From positions 13,226,046 through 13,288,545 of the forward strand of contig NC_135571.1 of the NCBI RefSeq assembly GCF_964340395.1: DNA of 62,500 nucleotides. The letters are read 5' to 3'. The translations under genes were made by a program, and so were the position numbers. The stretch comes from Glandiceps talaboti. Its lineage: Eukaryota; Hemichordata; Enteropneusta; Spengelidae. Under the pieces are notes generated by a model. The model was not told where the DNA came from. It worked only from the letters and a program-made list of their open reading frames with translations, and made no database searches. Positions within the stretch are counted from its first letter, which is position 1, and each line of letters starts with the position of its first letter. Below, one piece after another: positions 10,228-29,684 of the stretch.

Positions 10228-10940
10228 CTGATCAGATAATTAACATATTGAGAAACAAGCACTCTGTCTCTTCGCTGGAGAACTTTTAATTTCGAGGAAA
10301 ACGAAGGTCAAAGAATTATTTATTAAAAAAAGGACTACTATGATCAAAGGAATTCGGGGTTGCCAGTACGTAGAACTTTGCAGGATAAAACAAGGGAAGA
10401 GTCGGGTTTCCCCGTTTGTTTTGTTTCGTTTTTGTTCGATTTATCGCCATAGATTTGTAAACACATAGTGGATGTCCTGTTCTTTCAAAGCTCATGTACA
10501 CATGGACCAACATGCTAGGAATTTAATGATTTGTAAGGTTGTAACAGGGGGTAGACTCGACGGGGTGGACTCGACTAGTAACAAGACGACTAATTTTCGT
10601 TTCGTTCTCCCGCACTGCATAGTTAATGTGTTTGAATGTACACTGCTGTCAATTTATGCTTATATATCTGGAAATAAATCAATATTATTATTATACGTTA
10701 ACAACTTTAGATAATTTGTGAATATTATTATTGTCTAGCTATTATTGTGTATGTCTAATATTATAGGTCGTTTGGTATGTAGTCTTGGTTACCCAGACTC
10801 TCACTGCTGGGGCTCTATACGGGACTCAGACCAGTCAGTTAATACAGAATCACTCAACAGGTGGTAAATTGTCATTGAAATCCTATGTGAATGTGTGTCA
10901 GTGTCGGTATATATAGGACATACAAAGCATTTATTGACTA
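10228..10940. other. Spacer without recognisable gene, unit 1
   Basis: This is AT-rich sequence with only short chance frames. It is nearly identical to 31353-32077 in unit 2. Nothing functional is recognised. Confidence 0.6.
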
Positions 10941-11180
10941 TTATATTATACCAGTATATTGATGGCGCAAATCGCGAGATCTGATTGGTGTATACATCGA
11001 ACAAGCGCGTCTAAAATGAACGATAATGAACAGTTGGCATGCGACCAAATTTTGATGTTCACTGTTCATCTAGAACGTTGTAGTCCGTGCAGGGATGGAG
11101 GCACAAATGAAACCAGAAAATGTTGCGTCTTATCTTATTTTATTTATTATCGATATTTTCAATATACTGGTATAATATAA
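10941..11180. mobile_element. MITE family B, internally deleted copy 1
   Basis: The ends are perfect inverted repeats of 22 bases starting TTATATTATACCAGTATATT. The interior begins GATGGCGCAAATCG. A 0.93-kb version with the same ends is at 54221-55148, so this copy has lost most of the interior. The Harbinger-like element is inserted exactly at its right end. Confidence 0.75.
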
Positions 11181-13778
11181 GGGAGCGATCAGTTTTTACG
11201 GCCGGGGGTGGGCCGGTAAATCAGAGGGGGGGGGGGGCACCTCAATTTGGGACTCAAAGAGGGGGGGGTCATCATTTTTACGAGGTGAATAAAAGGGGGG
11301 GGGTCACCTTGTTTTCAACTAAACAAAATCATGAGCCATGCTCCTGTACTTCAATGTCATACATTTGATATCATAACTAGGCCAAAGCCCCTAAGCTCGC
11401 ACAGCTGGATAGATTCATTTGTGGAAGGCTGCCTCACAATGATATCATAGATAGCGCCCTTGGCATGGAGATTGCGCATCGTACATAGAACTTGCATGCG
11501 TAGTCATTGTACCGCAACACATCCTTGGGTAAAACCACCAAAAAACATGGCTTAGTGTATAGGACACTCATGCGTACTAGTCATTGAGCCGCTATGCTGC
11601 CACTTGTGGGCACTGTGCAAGCTATTAAACAAAAAATGTATGCATAAAATAAACCATAAACAAATAGCTATAAATATACATTCAAATATAACATAAACTC
11701 TGTCTCTTGATACATCCAATACATATAGTATGGCATCACAACACTGCACCATGGCCACCTTTAAGCAACAGTTATTTGTTAGAAAATTAACTTCTCGCTA
11801 TTGCACGCCATGAGTTGCATTGTGTCATCTTGTGGTACAAAAACTTGCATGTGTAGCTGTACATGTAAAACATATGAAATGAAATACCTTAAGATTTACT
11901 GGCTCTAAAATTTGTTCCTCCATTGACCTGAAATGTTGAATTATGTACAAACATAACCAATTTAGGATACTTTGAAATAATATGTGGCAAACACTGTTAC
12001 TGAAAGTGCCTGATCCAGCCTGTGTCTAGATATTGGATATTCAATGTCCATGTATATAGTTAGTCTAGTTCCTATATATTTTTGTACATATAATGTATGA
12101 TAACTACGACCATCTCCATTAGAAGTTCCAAATTAATTTATGGTTGAGATCAGTAGTTCAATGTAGGGTAAAAACTAAATTCTTTTAGTGAGGGGTGGGG
12201 TGAGAGGGGGTCTTTTATAATGAAATCTGTTTTGTACCCCAATACAAACATTTCTAAAAATGTCAAATTGAAAAATGGGAAAAACATTTGTTATGCATGG
12301 CCCTAAAATACATTATTGTTTCAATAAAAAGCTATTTTTTCCTCACTACATACTGGCTTTGTATTCATAGCACTACATGATACTACATACTGATTTTAAA
12401 TTGATTGTGCTGTCTGCAACAATTTTACCAATTTAGTTAGAAGGGGTGAGGAAGGGGTTCTTAGGCCTTACTAAAAGAATGTTTTTTTACCTACTGATCT
12501 CACCCCTAATATGTTGATTTATCATACATGTCCAAACTATTGAACTGTTACAAGTTGGCATAGCTATAGTACGAACTACATGTCTTATCAAAAATAACTT
12601 TTCTGTGTTTGTGTTTCACTTATTCTCTGATCCCTGTGACCATCACCAAGTTTAATACATGTTACCAGGCTACATGTGAAACCCCCTTTTGTCTTGCTAT
12701 TGTTTTACACCATAAACTACCAAGAAAGAAATATATTCCAAGGTGAACACAATATTAATCGGATTCTCAGAGAATATATATTATGTGAATGACTGATAAA
12801 CAAAGTTATAAACACAGACTTGTTTGATGATGATCTAGTAAAGTGCTATTTACTGTAGCCAGAACTTCTATAGTACTGACACGGTGCAAAGTTATGAGGA
12901 AAATTTGATTTACATCTCCTCTGGAATATCTAGTATCCACATTGAGTGACTGTATACTGAGAGTAAAATTTTGTCAGCAGATCATGCTACATTTCCTTGG
13001 TATTAGAGTGTATTTATTTTCAAGGCTATCATGTTGCCAGCAATATACTGGACAACATACCCAGTAGTAAGTGAATTGAATTAGTAATCTAGTTTAGAAA
13101 CTGCTGTAGTACAGAAAACATTTTTATGACATTTTTTAATTTCTATTTTGAAACCAATGACATTTATCACATTTCATCATTCAAAACCTTTCAAAATTAT
13201 CAGCGTATATGATGTGAACATATCTTTATATGATGTAAACAATTCATTATATGATGCAAGTACATCATTATATGTGACAGTTACGAACATGGGTTTACAA
13301 GTATATTAACGCCATTTATAATATTGTACTTGATAATTGGCTGAATTAATAAATATTAATAGTTCACTCAATCTAAGAGATATCCTAGAACTTTTGGTTA
13401 CTAAACCATGAATATTTTGAAAGTCTGTGAACAGACAATCATACTTTTCATAGGGTTCCTATCTAAAGAGCTTTATACATGTGAAGCAATGGATTTGGGA
13501 TAGCAAATTTACCAGATACACTTAAAATTACTGAAAATGTAACATGTAAAATTAACTGTGCAGTGTGCGGTATTTTGCTTTGAGAATAGAGTGTCTTTTG
13601 CAAGAACAAAAAAAGTGTTTCTTGTCAACAGATGGGGGGGGTCATTGTGTTTTTTTTATTTGTCAGAGGGGGGGGGTTGATTGTTTTGTGAATGAATTGC
13701 AGGGGGGGTCACTATTTTTATGTACAACATGAACAAAAAGTCACCGGCCCACCCCGGCCGTAAAAACTGATCACTCCC
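11181..13778 (-). mobile_element. Harbinger-like non-autonomous element, unit 1 (inverted)
   Basis: The termini are inverted repeats starting GGGAGCGATCAGTTTTTACG, and TAA is duplicated on both sides (11178-11180 and 13779-13781). A 3-bp TWA duplication is typical of PIF/Harbinger elements. It is 2.6 kb, contains G-runs next to each end, and has no transposase frame. The orientation is opposite to the copies in units 2 and 3. The empty site is seen in unit 2 near 32305 (ACATAATAGCG). Confidence 0.75.
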
Positions 13779-13785
13779 TAATAGC

Positions 13786-13921
13786 GATAAACCACCCCCT
13801 GGGAATGGTATACCACTCGGTTTTGACCAGAGAACTCAATATATGCACTCGCTATCCCTCGTAGTATTTCATTCACTGGTCAAAACCTCTTGGTATACCA
13901 TCACAAGGGGTGGATTATTGC
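13786..13921. mobile_element. Palindromic MITE family C, copy 1
   Basis: A foldback element of about 135 bp has arms CGATAAACCACCCCCTGGGA...GGTATACCACTCGGTTTTGACCAG and their inverted counterparts. Copies at 32311-32447 and 55149-55262 each also follow a family B element directly. Confidence 0.75.
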
Positions 13922-14363
13922 TTAAATGGACCACATCTGTTGCTTATTACCACGCATGACAGAGCATATATTTCTGCTGACACAATCAGACACACGTTCC
14001 AGGCTGCATGTGGTTTACCACGTAGTTGATGACAACTGTCGATGTAAACCGTGAAAAGACATTAACATGCATATGTGACGTCACAACAATCTAATATAAT
14101 CGTTCGAGTTTTTATATCCTAAATATAGGCGAGTTAATCTACAGAAAAGAAGAAGAATATTTTTAAATTATCATAATATAACTGATCTCTTATTTGTATT
14201 CTGTTATGTTATGCTACATTGTTATGTTATACCATTACATTACGTTATGTTATGTTGTGTTTGTTGTGTTTGTTGATCATTACTAATGCTTTTAGGGCAA
14301 GGAATTCCAGACACAGAGCCATAACATTGCCCAAGACAGACAATCAGTTGGTCGGTTGATCAG

Positions 14364-14418
<55 letters not shown>

Positions 14419-14421
14419 AAC

Positions 14422-14504
<83 letters not shown>

Positions 14505-14519
14505 GCCAGCCAGCCAGCC

Positions 14520-14598
<79 letters not shown>

Positions 14599-14753
14599 GA
14601 TAGGGCTACAAAATTCCCCTAGACAGACAATCAGTCGACAGATGGACTGATGGATGGATGGATGGATGGATGGATGTTTACATCTTTAAAAGTGTGTATT
14701 TGTGTAGCTGTAGTTATGCTATGTTATGTTCACACTCTAAAATCAGAACCCCA
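13922..14753. other. Spacer with CA, CAGA and GGAT microsatellites, unit 1
   Basis: No gene is seen. (CA)n lies at about 14366-14413, (CAGA)n at about 14424-14598 with a short CAGC interruption, and (GGAT)n at about 14650-14675. The unit 2 counterpart (32448-33284) carries CATA and CAGA tracts of different length. Confidence 0.85.
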
Positions 14754-14963
14754 AATAGGGAACTTGCAATCCAGACTAGTATTGTAATACCTAATCCGTA
14801 GCTACCGATAAAATAAACCTCCCACAATGGTCAGGGTAACTATGAATTGATTATTTGTGGTTACAAACAATGTAACAATATTGTTTACAATACTATTTGA
14901 TTAGTATTTATTATCACATTTCCCATGATGCAACATTCAACATGGCGGGTTTACAAGTTCCCA
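14754..14963. mobile_element. MITE family D, copy 1
   Basis: The left end is AATAGGGAACTTGCAA and the right end CAAGTTCCC, with interior segments GCTACCGATAAAATAAACC and TTCCCATGATGCAAC. Further copies lie at 33285-33497, 48007-48267 and 57589-57827. No coding capacity. Confidence 0.75.
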
Positions 14964-15116
14964 TGATGCAATCAAATCGACATGAACATTGTGTAAGTTA
15001 TTTTAATTTTAAGGATTTTCAGAAAATATAATTGATTTTATGATTGAAAAGAATTGCACTTCAGTTACACCTAGTGCAGCTTTAAAAATGATATCTTACT
15101 TTCATTCTACCAACAG

Positions 15117-15283
15117 GAAAGCAATACATTACCATCCTACCCATCATTGCTGCTAGTGCAGGTGTACTGCTATTAGGATCTGCAATAACATTGTTTCTCG
15201 TGAAACGCTACAAAAAGAAGAAGGAAGAAAAAGACAAAGAAAACACTGTAGTTGCAACCGATGTAGGGACTGAGCAAAATTAG
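15117..15283 (+). CDS. Last exon of single-pass membrane protein, copy 2
   Basis: A phase-1 acceptor (CTACCAACAG) opens a 55-codon exon ending at TAG 15281-15283. It encodes a short extracellular stub, a hydrophobic helix (LPIIAASAGVLLLGSAITLF), a basic stop-transfer (VKRYKKKKEEKDKE) and the tail NTVVATDVGTEQN. This is the end of a type I membrane protein. No upstream exon of this gene is recognisable on the plus strand between unit 1's sulfotransferase and this exon, so it is probably an orphan exon carried along by the tandem duplication. The full gene would be the one left of the window. Function unknown. Confidence 0.6.
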
Positions 15284-16040
15284 CTTAAAGGAAAGTCCAT
15301 GCATCAGACTTATTTCTGTCTTTAGCACAGTTGTATTGATTACTGCTATCAACTTAAAGGAAAAGTCCAGTCAGACTTATTTCTGCCTTTAGTACACTTG
15401 TATTGATCACTGTTATCAACTTAAAGGAAAAGTCCAGTCAGACTTATTTCTGTCTTTAGCACACTTGTATTGATTACTGCTATCAACTTAAAGGAAAAGT
15501 CCAGTCAGACTTATTTCTGCCTTTAGTACACTTGTATTGATTACTGTTATCAATTTAAAGGAAAAGTCCAGTCAGACTTATTTCTGTCTTTAGCACAGTT
15601 GTATTGATTACTGCTATCAACTTAAAGGAAAAGTCCAGTCAGACTTATTTCTGTCTTTAGCACAGTTGTTGTGATTACTGCTATCAACTTAAAGGAACAG
15701 TACTAGTCCAGTCAGACTTATTTCTACCTTTAGTACACTTGTAGTGATTACTGCTATCAACTAAAAGGAAAAGTCCAGTTAGACTTATTTCTATCTTTAG
15801 TACACTTGTATTGATTACTGCTATCAACTTAAAGGAAAAGTCCAGTCAGACTTATTTCTGTCTTTAGCACTGTTGTATTGATTACTGCTATCAACTTAAA
15901 GGAAAAGTCCAGTCAGACTTATTTCTGTCTTTAGCACACTTGTGTTGATTACTGCTATCAACTTAAAGGAAAAGTCCAGTCAGACTTATTTCTACCTTTA
16001 GTACACTTGTAGTGATTACTGCTATCAATTTTGATAGCAG
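15284..16040. repeat. 67-bp minisatellite, unit 2 (about 11 units)
   Basis: About eleven units of the same 67-bp repeat as at 49-337 directly follow the stop codon and end in the palindrome that abuts the Harbinger-like insertion. Confidence 0.95.
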
Positions 16041-17604
16041 TAAGGAAGTGATCAGTTTTTACGGCCGGGGGTGGGCCGGTGACTTTTGGTTCATGTTGTA
16101 CTTAAAAATAGTGACCCCCCCTGCAATTCATCCACAAAATAATCCAACCCCCCCCCCCTCTGACAAATAAAAAAACACAATGCCCCCCCCCCATCTGTTG
16201 ACAAAAAAACACTCTTTTTGTTCTTGAAAAAGACACTTGTCTATTCTCAAAGCATAATACCGCACACTGCATAGTTAATTTTACATATTACATTTTCAGT
16301 AATTTTAAGTGTATCTGGTATAAATTGCTAACCAAAATCCATTGTTTCACATGTATAAAGCTCTTTAGATAGGAACCTATGAGAAGTGTGATTGTCTGTT
16401 CACGGACATACAAAATATTCATGGTTTAGTAACCAAAAGTTCTAGGATATCTCTTAGATTGAGTGAACTATTAATATTGATTAATTCAGCTAATTATCAA
16501 GTACAATATTATAAATGGAGTTAATATACTTGAAAACCCATGTCAATAACTGTCACACATAATGATGTACTTGCATCATATAATGAATTGTTTACATCAT
16601 ATAAAGATATGTTCACATCATATAGTTGATTGTTTTCTTTAGACTTAACACAACTGCGGCTTTCCATACATGTACACGTTTGCACTCCTCAAGGCACTTG
16701 TTTGTCCTGTTCATAATTGTTCAGTTTAATCATGGCACTAACTCAAAACTCCACCCCCTCCCATTCATTGACCACACTGTTAATCTTAACTAAAATATTT
16801 TTGAAAGGTTTTGAATAATGAAATGTGATAAATATCATTGGTTTCAGAATAGAAATTAAAAAATGTCATAAAAATGTTTTCTGTACTACAGCAGTTTCTA
16901 AACTAGATTACTAATTCAATTCACTTACTATTGGCTATGTTGTCCAGTATATTGCTGGCAACATGATAGCCTTGAAAATAAATACATTCTAATACCAATG
17001 AAATGTAATATTATTAATTGCTGACAAAATGTTACTCTCAGTATACAGTCACTCAATGTGGATACTAGATATTCCAAGGAAGATGTAAAATGTTATTTTC
17101 CTCCTAACTTTGGACTGTGTCAGTACTATAGAAGTCCTGGCTACAGTAAGTAGCCCTTTACTAGATCATCATCAAACAAGTCTGTGTTTATAACTTTGTT
17201 TATCAGTCATTCACATAATATATATTCTCCGAGAATCCGATTAATACTGTGTTCACCTTGGAATATATTTCTTTCTTGGTAGTTTATGGTGTAAAACAAT
17301 AGCAAGACAAAAGGGGGCTTCACACGTAGCCTGGTAACATGTATTAAACTTGGTGATGGTCAGAGGTATCAGACAAGAAGTGGAACACAAACACAGAAAA
17401 GTAATTTGTGTGTGTTGATAAGACATGTAGTTCGTACTATAGCTATGCCAAGTAATAGTTCAATACATGTTTGTACATGTAAATCAACACATTAGGGGTG
17501 AGATCAGTAGGTAAAAAACTTATTCTTTTAGTAAGGCCTCAGAACCCCTTCCCCATCCCCTTCTAACTAAATTGGTAAAATTGTTGCAAATAGCACAATC
17601 ATTT

Positions 17605-17966
17605 CAAATCAGTATGTAGTATCATGTAGTACTATGATTACAAAGCCAGTATGTAGTAGTATGTCGTGCTATGAATACAAAGCCAGTATGTAGTAGTATG
17701 TAGTGCTATGAATACAAAGCCAGTATGTAGTAGTATGTAGTGCTATGAATACAAAGCCAGTATGTAGTAGTATGTAGTACTATGAATACAGAGACAGTAT
17801 GTAGTTGTATGTAGTGCTATGAATACAAAGCCAGTATGTAGTAGTATGTAGTGCTATGAATACAAAGCCAGTATGTAGTAGTATGTAATGCTATGAATAC
17901 AAAGCCAGTATGTAGTGAGGAAAAATAGCTCTTTTATACGCACAATAAATGTATTTTAGTGCAATG
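17605..17966. repeat. 37-bp tandem repeat inside the Harbinger-like element
   Basis: About eight units contain GTATGTAGTGCTATGAATAC followed by AAAGCCA. Part of the array plus its right flank (17728-17966) is repeated at 19217-19458 after the LINE. Unit 3 has a single array (35513-35818); the unit 1 element has only one or two units. Confidence 0.85.
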
Positions 17967-18975
17967 CATTTCATCCTATTGCTACCTTGGTATTATGTTA
18001 TCTAGTTCAGGGTTATGGAATCAAGCACAGAAGCAGCTTGCATTGCAAGCGTCCAAAGCACTTTTTAATGTAAAAACAGCACTTAGTCGTTTTGGGAATA
18101 TCGACATTTCTTTGGCTTTCAAAGTTTTTGACTGTAAAATTTTACCAATTTTGATGTATGGGAGTGAGGTGTGGGGTTTACATACAGGTGAACAAATTGA
18201 AATTGTCCAGAATAAATTTTGTTGTCATATTTTGAAAGTATATCACAATGCTCCTAATTTAGCTGTCAAGGGAGAATTAGGTCGTTTTCCAGTTCGTACA
18301 ATTAGACAAGCTAGAGTTATCAAGTACTGGTTGAGGTTATTGTCTCTACCGCAAGACCGTTTACCCCATAAATGTTATAGTTTTCAATTTTATGAGGCAG
18401 AAAATGAAAAGAATTGTTGGGCATTAGGGGTTAAAAAGCTACTTTTTACAATGGGATTGGGTGAGGCCTGGTTTAATCAGGGTGTAGGGTGTACAAAAAC
18501 ATTTTTAAGTTTATTTAAACAGCGCTCCAGAGACATGTATATGCAAGAGTGGAAATCAAAATTGTGTTTATACCCCAAACTAGATACCTATCGCACTTTC
18601 AAATCACTGTTCAATAGAGAAAAATATTTAACCGTACTGGACAAACTATGTTTTAGAAATGCACTATGCCATTTTAGGATTTCCACACACAGTTTAAATG
18701 TAGAAACTGGTAGACAGCTCGATCTGCTGAGAACTGAAAGAATATGTCTGCACTGTAATTTGAATACCATAGAAGACGAGTACCATTTTTGCTTAGTTTG
18801 TCCACTGTACACTGAACTCAGAGAACAACACTTACCTAGATTATACCATACACTACCAAACACCGAAAAGTTTGTAATGCTCATGCAATCCAATAATACA
18901 GCAGTTATTAGACAGCTTGCCAAGTTTTTATTTTTTTCAATGAAAAAGAGATTAAGTTCACATGAAATGTTTTGA
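17967..18975 (+). pseudogene. C-terminal part of a LINE reverse transcriptase
   Basis: About 335 codons are open up to TGA. Blocks typical of the thumb and C-terminal region of non-LTR reverse transcriptases are visible: YLGIMLSSSG, ILPILMYGSEVWG, ELGRFPVRTI and KYWLRLLSLP. A CCHC knuckle follows (CLHC, nine residues, H, four residues, C). The same order occurs in the LINE at 24985-26532, but the sequences differ clearly, so these are two members of one family. The catalytic RT motifs are missing through 5' truncation, so it is not functional. There are no internal stops, so the insertion is young. Confidence 0.85.
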
Positions 18976-19216
18976 ACGGGAATCCTGTAACACTTGCAAT
19001 ATACATTTTGACAGATTTGATTGTACATTACTTTTGGTTCTTTTCTTTTCACTAAGTGCTGCTTTGATATTATGCTTTGTTATTATGTTTTTGAAAGCTA
19101 TAAGTATTTTCCTTTGCTCCCTCAAGTCTGTACCTGATTTTGTGTTATGTATACTTTTGGGCCGGAGGCCTATAGTGTTTTGAATAAACACATTATATAT
19201 AAAAAAAAATAAAAAA
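17967..19216 (+). mobile_element. 5'-truncated LINE with about 240-bp target duplication
   Basis: This 1.25-kb insertion is present only in unit 2. It starts within the coding region at the YCYLGIMLSS segment and ends with the hairpin GGCCGGAGGCC, AATAAA and an A-rich tail. The flanking 17728-17966 and 19217-19458 are direct copies of each other, and unit 3 (35590-35867) carries this sequence once, which marks the duplication as target-derived. Confidence 0.8.
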
Positions 19217-19659
19217 TAGTAGTATGTAGTGCTATGAATACAAAGCCAGTATGTAGTAGTATGTAGTACTATGAATACAGAGACAGTATGTAGTTGTATG
19301 TAGTGCTATGAATACAAAGCCAGTATGTAGTAGTATGTAGTGCTATGAATACAAAGCCAGTATGTAGTATTATGTAGTGCTATGAATACAAAGCCAGTAT
19401 GTAGTGAGGAAAAATAGCTCTTTTATATGCACAATAAATGTATTTTAGTGCCATGCATAACAATTTTTTTCCCATTTTTCAATCTGACATTTTTAGAATT
19501 GTTTGTATTGGGGTACAAAACAGATTTCATTATAAAATACCTCCTCTCACCCCACCCTACACTAAAAGAATTTAGTTTTTACCCTACATTGAACTATTGA
19601 TTTCAACCATAAATTAATTTGGGACTTCTAATGGAGATGATTGTAGTTATCATACATTA

Positions 19660-20043
19660 ATAATAATAATAATAATAATAATAGTTTTATTTCGAGAGCA
19701 AGCTCACAAACAAAATAAATTGCACGAACAACATAAAAACAGACACAAAAAGACTAATTTACAGTACACATTTAAAAACATTCAATAAAGAATCTTCTCC
19801 AAAATTTACTATTAAAAATGACAAAATCTGACAACGATGCAGCAATTAAAATATTATTACTCTCTTTAAGTCTAAAATAAAATTTAGATTTCAGAATACG
19901 CTGCTTACTTTCAAAAGTCATAATGAAACTACGAACAAACATGTTAGAAATACTAACACGCCTCTTTATACCAAGTAAAATTCTAAAAGCATTATTGTAC
20001 GCAACTCGTACATCATTAAAACACTTACTGGTATAAACACTCC
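19660..20043 (-). mobile_element. 5'-truncated LINE fragment of another family with (AAT)n tail
   Basis: Only unit 2 has these 385 bases; unit 3 reads straight from CATACATTAG (near 36070). On the minus strand a frame of 89 codons (20041-19772) holds VRVAYNNAFRILLG, SNMFVRSF and ESNNILIAASLSDF. This pattern is typical of the C-terminal end of CR1/RTE-like reverse transcriptases. The 3' end is a short (TTA)n tail instead of poly-A. ATTA is present on both sides as a possible target duplication. Confidence 0.65.
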
Positions 20044-20958
20044 ATTAGATGTACAAACATATATAGGAACTAGACTAACTATATACATGGACATTGAATA
20101 TCCAATATCTAGACACAGGCTGGGTCAGGCATTTTCAGTCACAGTGTTTGCCACATATTATTTCAAAATGTCCTAAATTGGTTATGTTTGTGCACAGTTC
20201 CACATGTTCAGGTCAATGGAGGAACAGATTTTAGAGCCAGTAAATCTTAAGGTATTTCATTTATTATGTGTTACATGTACAGCTACACATGCAAGTTTTT
20301 CTACCACAAGATGACACAATGCAACTCATGGCGTGCAATAGCGAGAAATCATTTCTAACAAATAACTTACTTAAAGGTGGCCATGGTGCAGTGTTGTGAT
20401 GCCATACCATATGTATTGGATCATGTATCAAGAGACAGAGTTTATGTTATATTTGAATGTATATTTATAGCTATTTGTTTATGGTTTATTTTATGCACAT
20501 ACATTTTTTTGTTTAATAGCTCGCACAGCGCCTGCAAGCGGCAGCATAGCGGCTCAATGACAAGTACAAATGCGCGTCCTATATACTATGCGATGTTTTT
20601 TGGTGGTTTTACCCAAGGATGCATTGCAGTACAATGACTACACGTGCACGTTCTATGTATGATGTGCAATCTCCACGCCGAGAGCGCTATCTATGATATC
20701 ATCATGAGGCAGCCACTCACAAATGAATTTACCCAGCTGTGCGAGCTTAGGGGCTTTGGCCTAGTTATGATATTAAATGTATGGACATTTAAGTAGAGGA
20801 GCGTGGCTCATGATTTTGTTTAGTTGAAACCAAAGTGACCCCCCCCCCTTTATTCACTTCATAAAAATGATGATCCCCTTTCTTTGAGTCCCAAATTAAG
20901 GTGACCCCCCTCTAACTTGCCGCCCCCCCCCCAGCCGTAAAAACTGATAGTTCCCTAA

Positions 20959-21366
20959 CGGCTTTGTTCGTCTGCCGCTCGTTACACATGAAGACTGGAA
21001 TGTTGTAGTTGTGAAACAAAAACCTATATCACATTGCCTTTTCAAAGATAGATGTTACAGTTCATTGGTTTTTTTAAATCTATGGATATTCATGTGTGGT
21101 GAAAATGTTGGTTACAATGCTGAAAACCCAATTGGGGGGGGGGGGGCAAACAAAAATACGTTTGTCATATACAAATAGGTAGTAGTTGGCAACTGCTGAG
21201 TCATGGTTGCTAAATTTTGTTGTCCTGGTCCTGTCCTGTCCTGGTCTGTACCAACCTGCAGCGAGAATCAGGGTGAACAATATTGAGAGTGTATCATCTA
21301 ACAAACATTTTCAAACAAGGGCCAAGTTGCAGTTTTAAAAAATTGAGCATGTTAAAAACAATGTTT
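20959..21366. other. 3' flank of sulfotransferase gene 2
   Basis: No gene is seen. It aligns with unit 3 (36984-37389) across the junction where unit 1 has 530 additional bases. It contains a G-run at 21135-21147. Confidence 0.6.
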
Positions 21367-28358
<6,992 letters not shown>

Positions 28359-29684
28359 TGAGATGGCCCTTCCAACTTTTCTATGAGAGATCAACGTACA
28401 AGCCTGCTGCAGAACTGAACTGAACTGAACTGAACTAAACTAAAACAAAACAAAACAAAACAAAACAGAACAGAACAGAACAGAACAGAAGAAGACTAAG
28501 TAAACGTGGGGACTGGACGAGGATTAAGTGCTACAGATTGGAAAAAACAGCTGTCTATGGCAAAGCATAGAAAAAGTCGGCCATTATAATAGATCCATTG
28601 ATAGATAACATTAAAGTGAGAACCTGTCATGGAGCCATGGGTATTTAAATTATTGTTAATGTTATTGATTTCATTTAATGTGATAAATTGTTGAGCCATA
28701 GGCTCGTCTTACACAATGTCGAGAAAGGGTAAAAGAGAAATATGCAATGTTTACATTAGAAATACCATGGTTTACCAACACAGATAAATTTCCATTTCAA
28801 GATTACAAATACACTTACAATCAATAGGATTGAACAACAGCAAGAGTTGTGGGTTACAAAATAAAACACTAAAACTGAACAAGCTAAGTTGACAGAATAA
28901 TTACATCTAGTTCAGACGATGTAAAAATGAAAGACAATGAAGAATTCATTTATTTTATCTACATGTTTTTCCCCTTTTTATAAGTACTAATCATGTAGTT
29001 TGGACATTTTGATTTTGCAGGACTTATTTCTCACTTTTCAAGATCATCACTTTGATCAGTGTGAAGAAGATCAGCTATCTCTCTTAAACTGTCATTCAAA
29101 CTTGACAGACTTTCTCTAATACATGTATTTATAACTCAAATTGCTTTTTCTAGATCTTTTACTAGCGAGAATTTCGTGAAGCAAACTGTACCATTTAAAA
29201 GTTAGTACTGCAAATAACACATTAGGATCGATGTCTCAGAAAGTAAAATATTTACCATAAATTCTAAAGATTTCTTAGTTTTAGGGACCAAGTTCAATAA
29301 ATATATCCATTTTCATAACCGGAAATTTATCACTGACAGTCAGTTGTTTTAACTGGCTATTAATCCAGCTATTTTCTACACGATTTTCTACACCACTGCT
29401 CGTAAAAAAATAACTTGTAAACGACCTTGACTGGATTGTAATACACTTACCTATTGACTAGTTATTTATCAAAAGATGGCATCCAAAACTTGATGGCTAT
29501 ACTGCTAATGTCGTGGTCTATTCTTTCATATTATCTCAGCAGACTACAGCACGATGTGTGTCGATGGATGATAACTCAACAGATTAAAGTTCGCTTCGGT
29601 TGCATATCACAGGCTTCCAGTGCACTGGTTATATGTGATGAGCAGCTCAGAGTTCAACATAACAGCCTGCACAATACTGGTTAT
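28359..29684. other. Upstream region of sulfotransferase gene 2
   Basis: It is nearly identical to 8153-9474 and includes the ACTGA / AAAAC / AGAAC pentanucleotide tracts at 28412-28491. The promoter is presumably here, but nothing specific is visible. Confidence 0.5.

Larger units (their letters stand above)
16044..20955 (+). mobile_element. Harbinger-like non-autonomous element, unit 2
   Basis: The element starts GGAAGTGATCAGTTTTTACG and ends with the inverted counterpart CGTAAAAACTGATAGTTCCC. TAA is duplicated at 16041-16043 and 20956-20958. Unit 1 has the uninterrupted site at 339-341. The 4.9-kb length includes two later LINE insertions (17967-19216 and 19660-20043). A 37-bp tandem repeat (TATGTAGTAGTATGTAGTGC...AAAGCCAG) fills about 17605-17915. 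No transposase frame is present. Confidence 0.8.

Noticed and set aside
10029-10714. Short plus-strand frames in the spacers of units 1 and 2
   Set aside because: They are short, lack domains, and are conserved between units only because the duplication is recent.
14356-14622. Protein of His-Thr and Asp-Arg-Gln-Thr repeats
   Set aside because: It is the translation of CA and CAGA microsatellites.
18588-19052. 154-codon minus-strand frame across the LINE
   Set aside because: It is antisense to the reverse-transcriptase C-terminal region on the plus strand.
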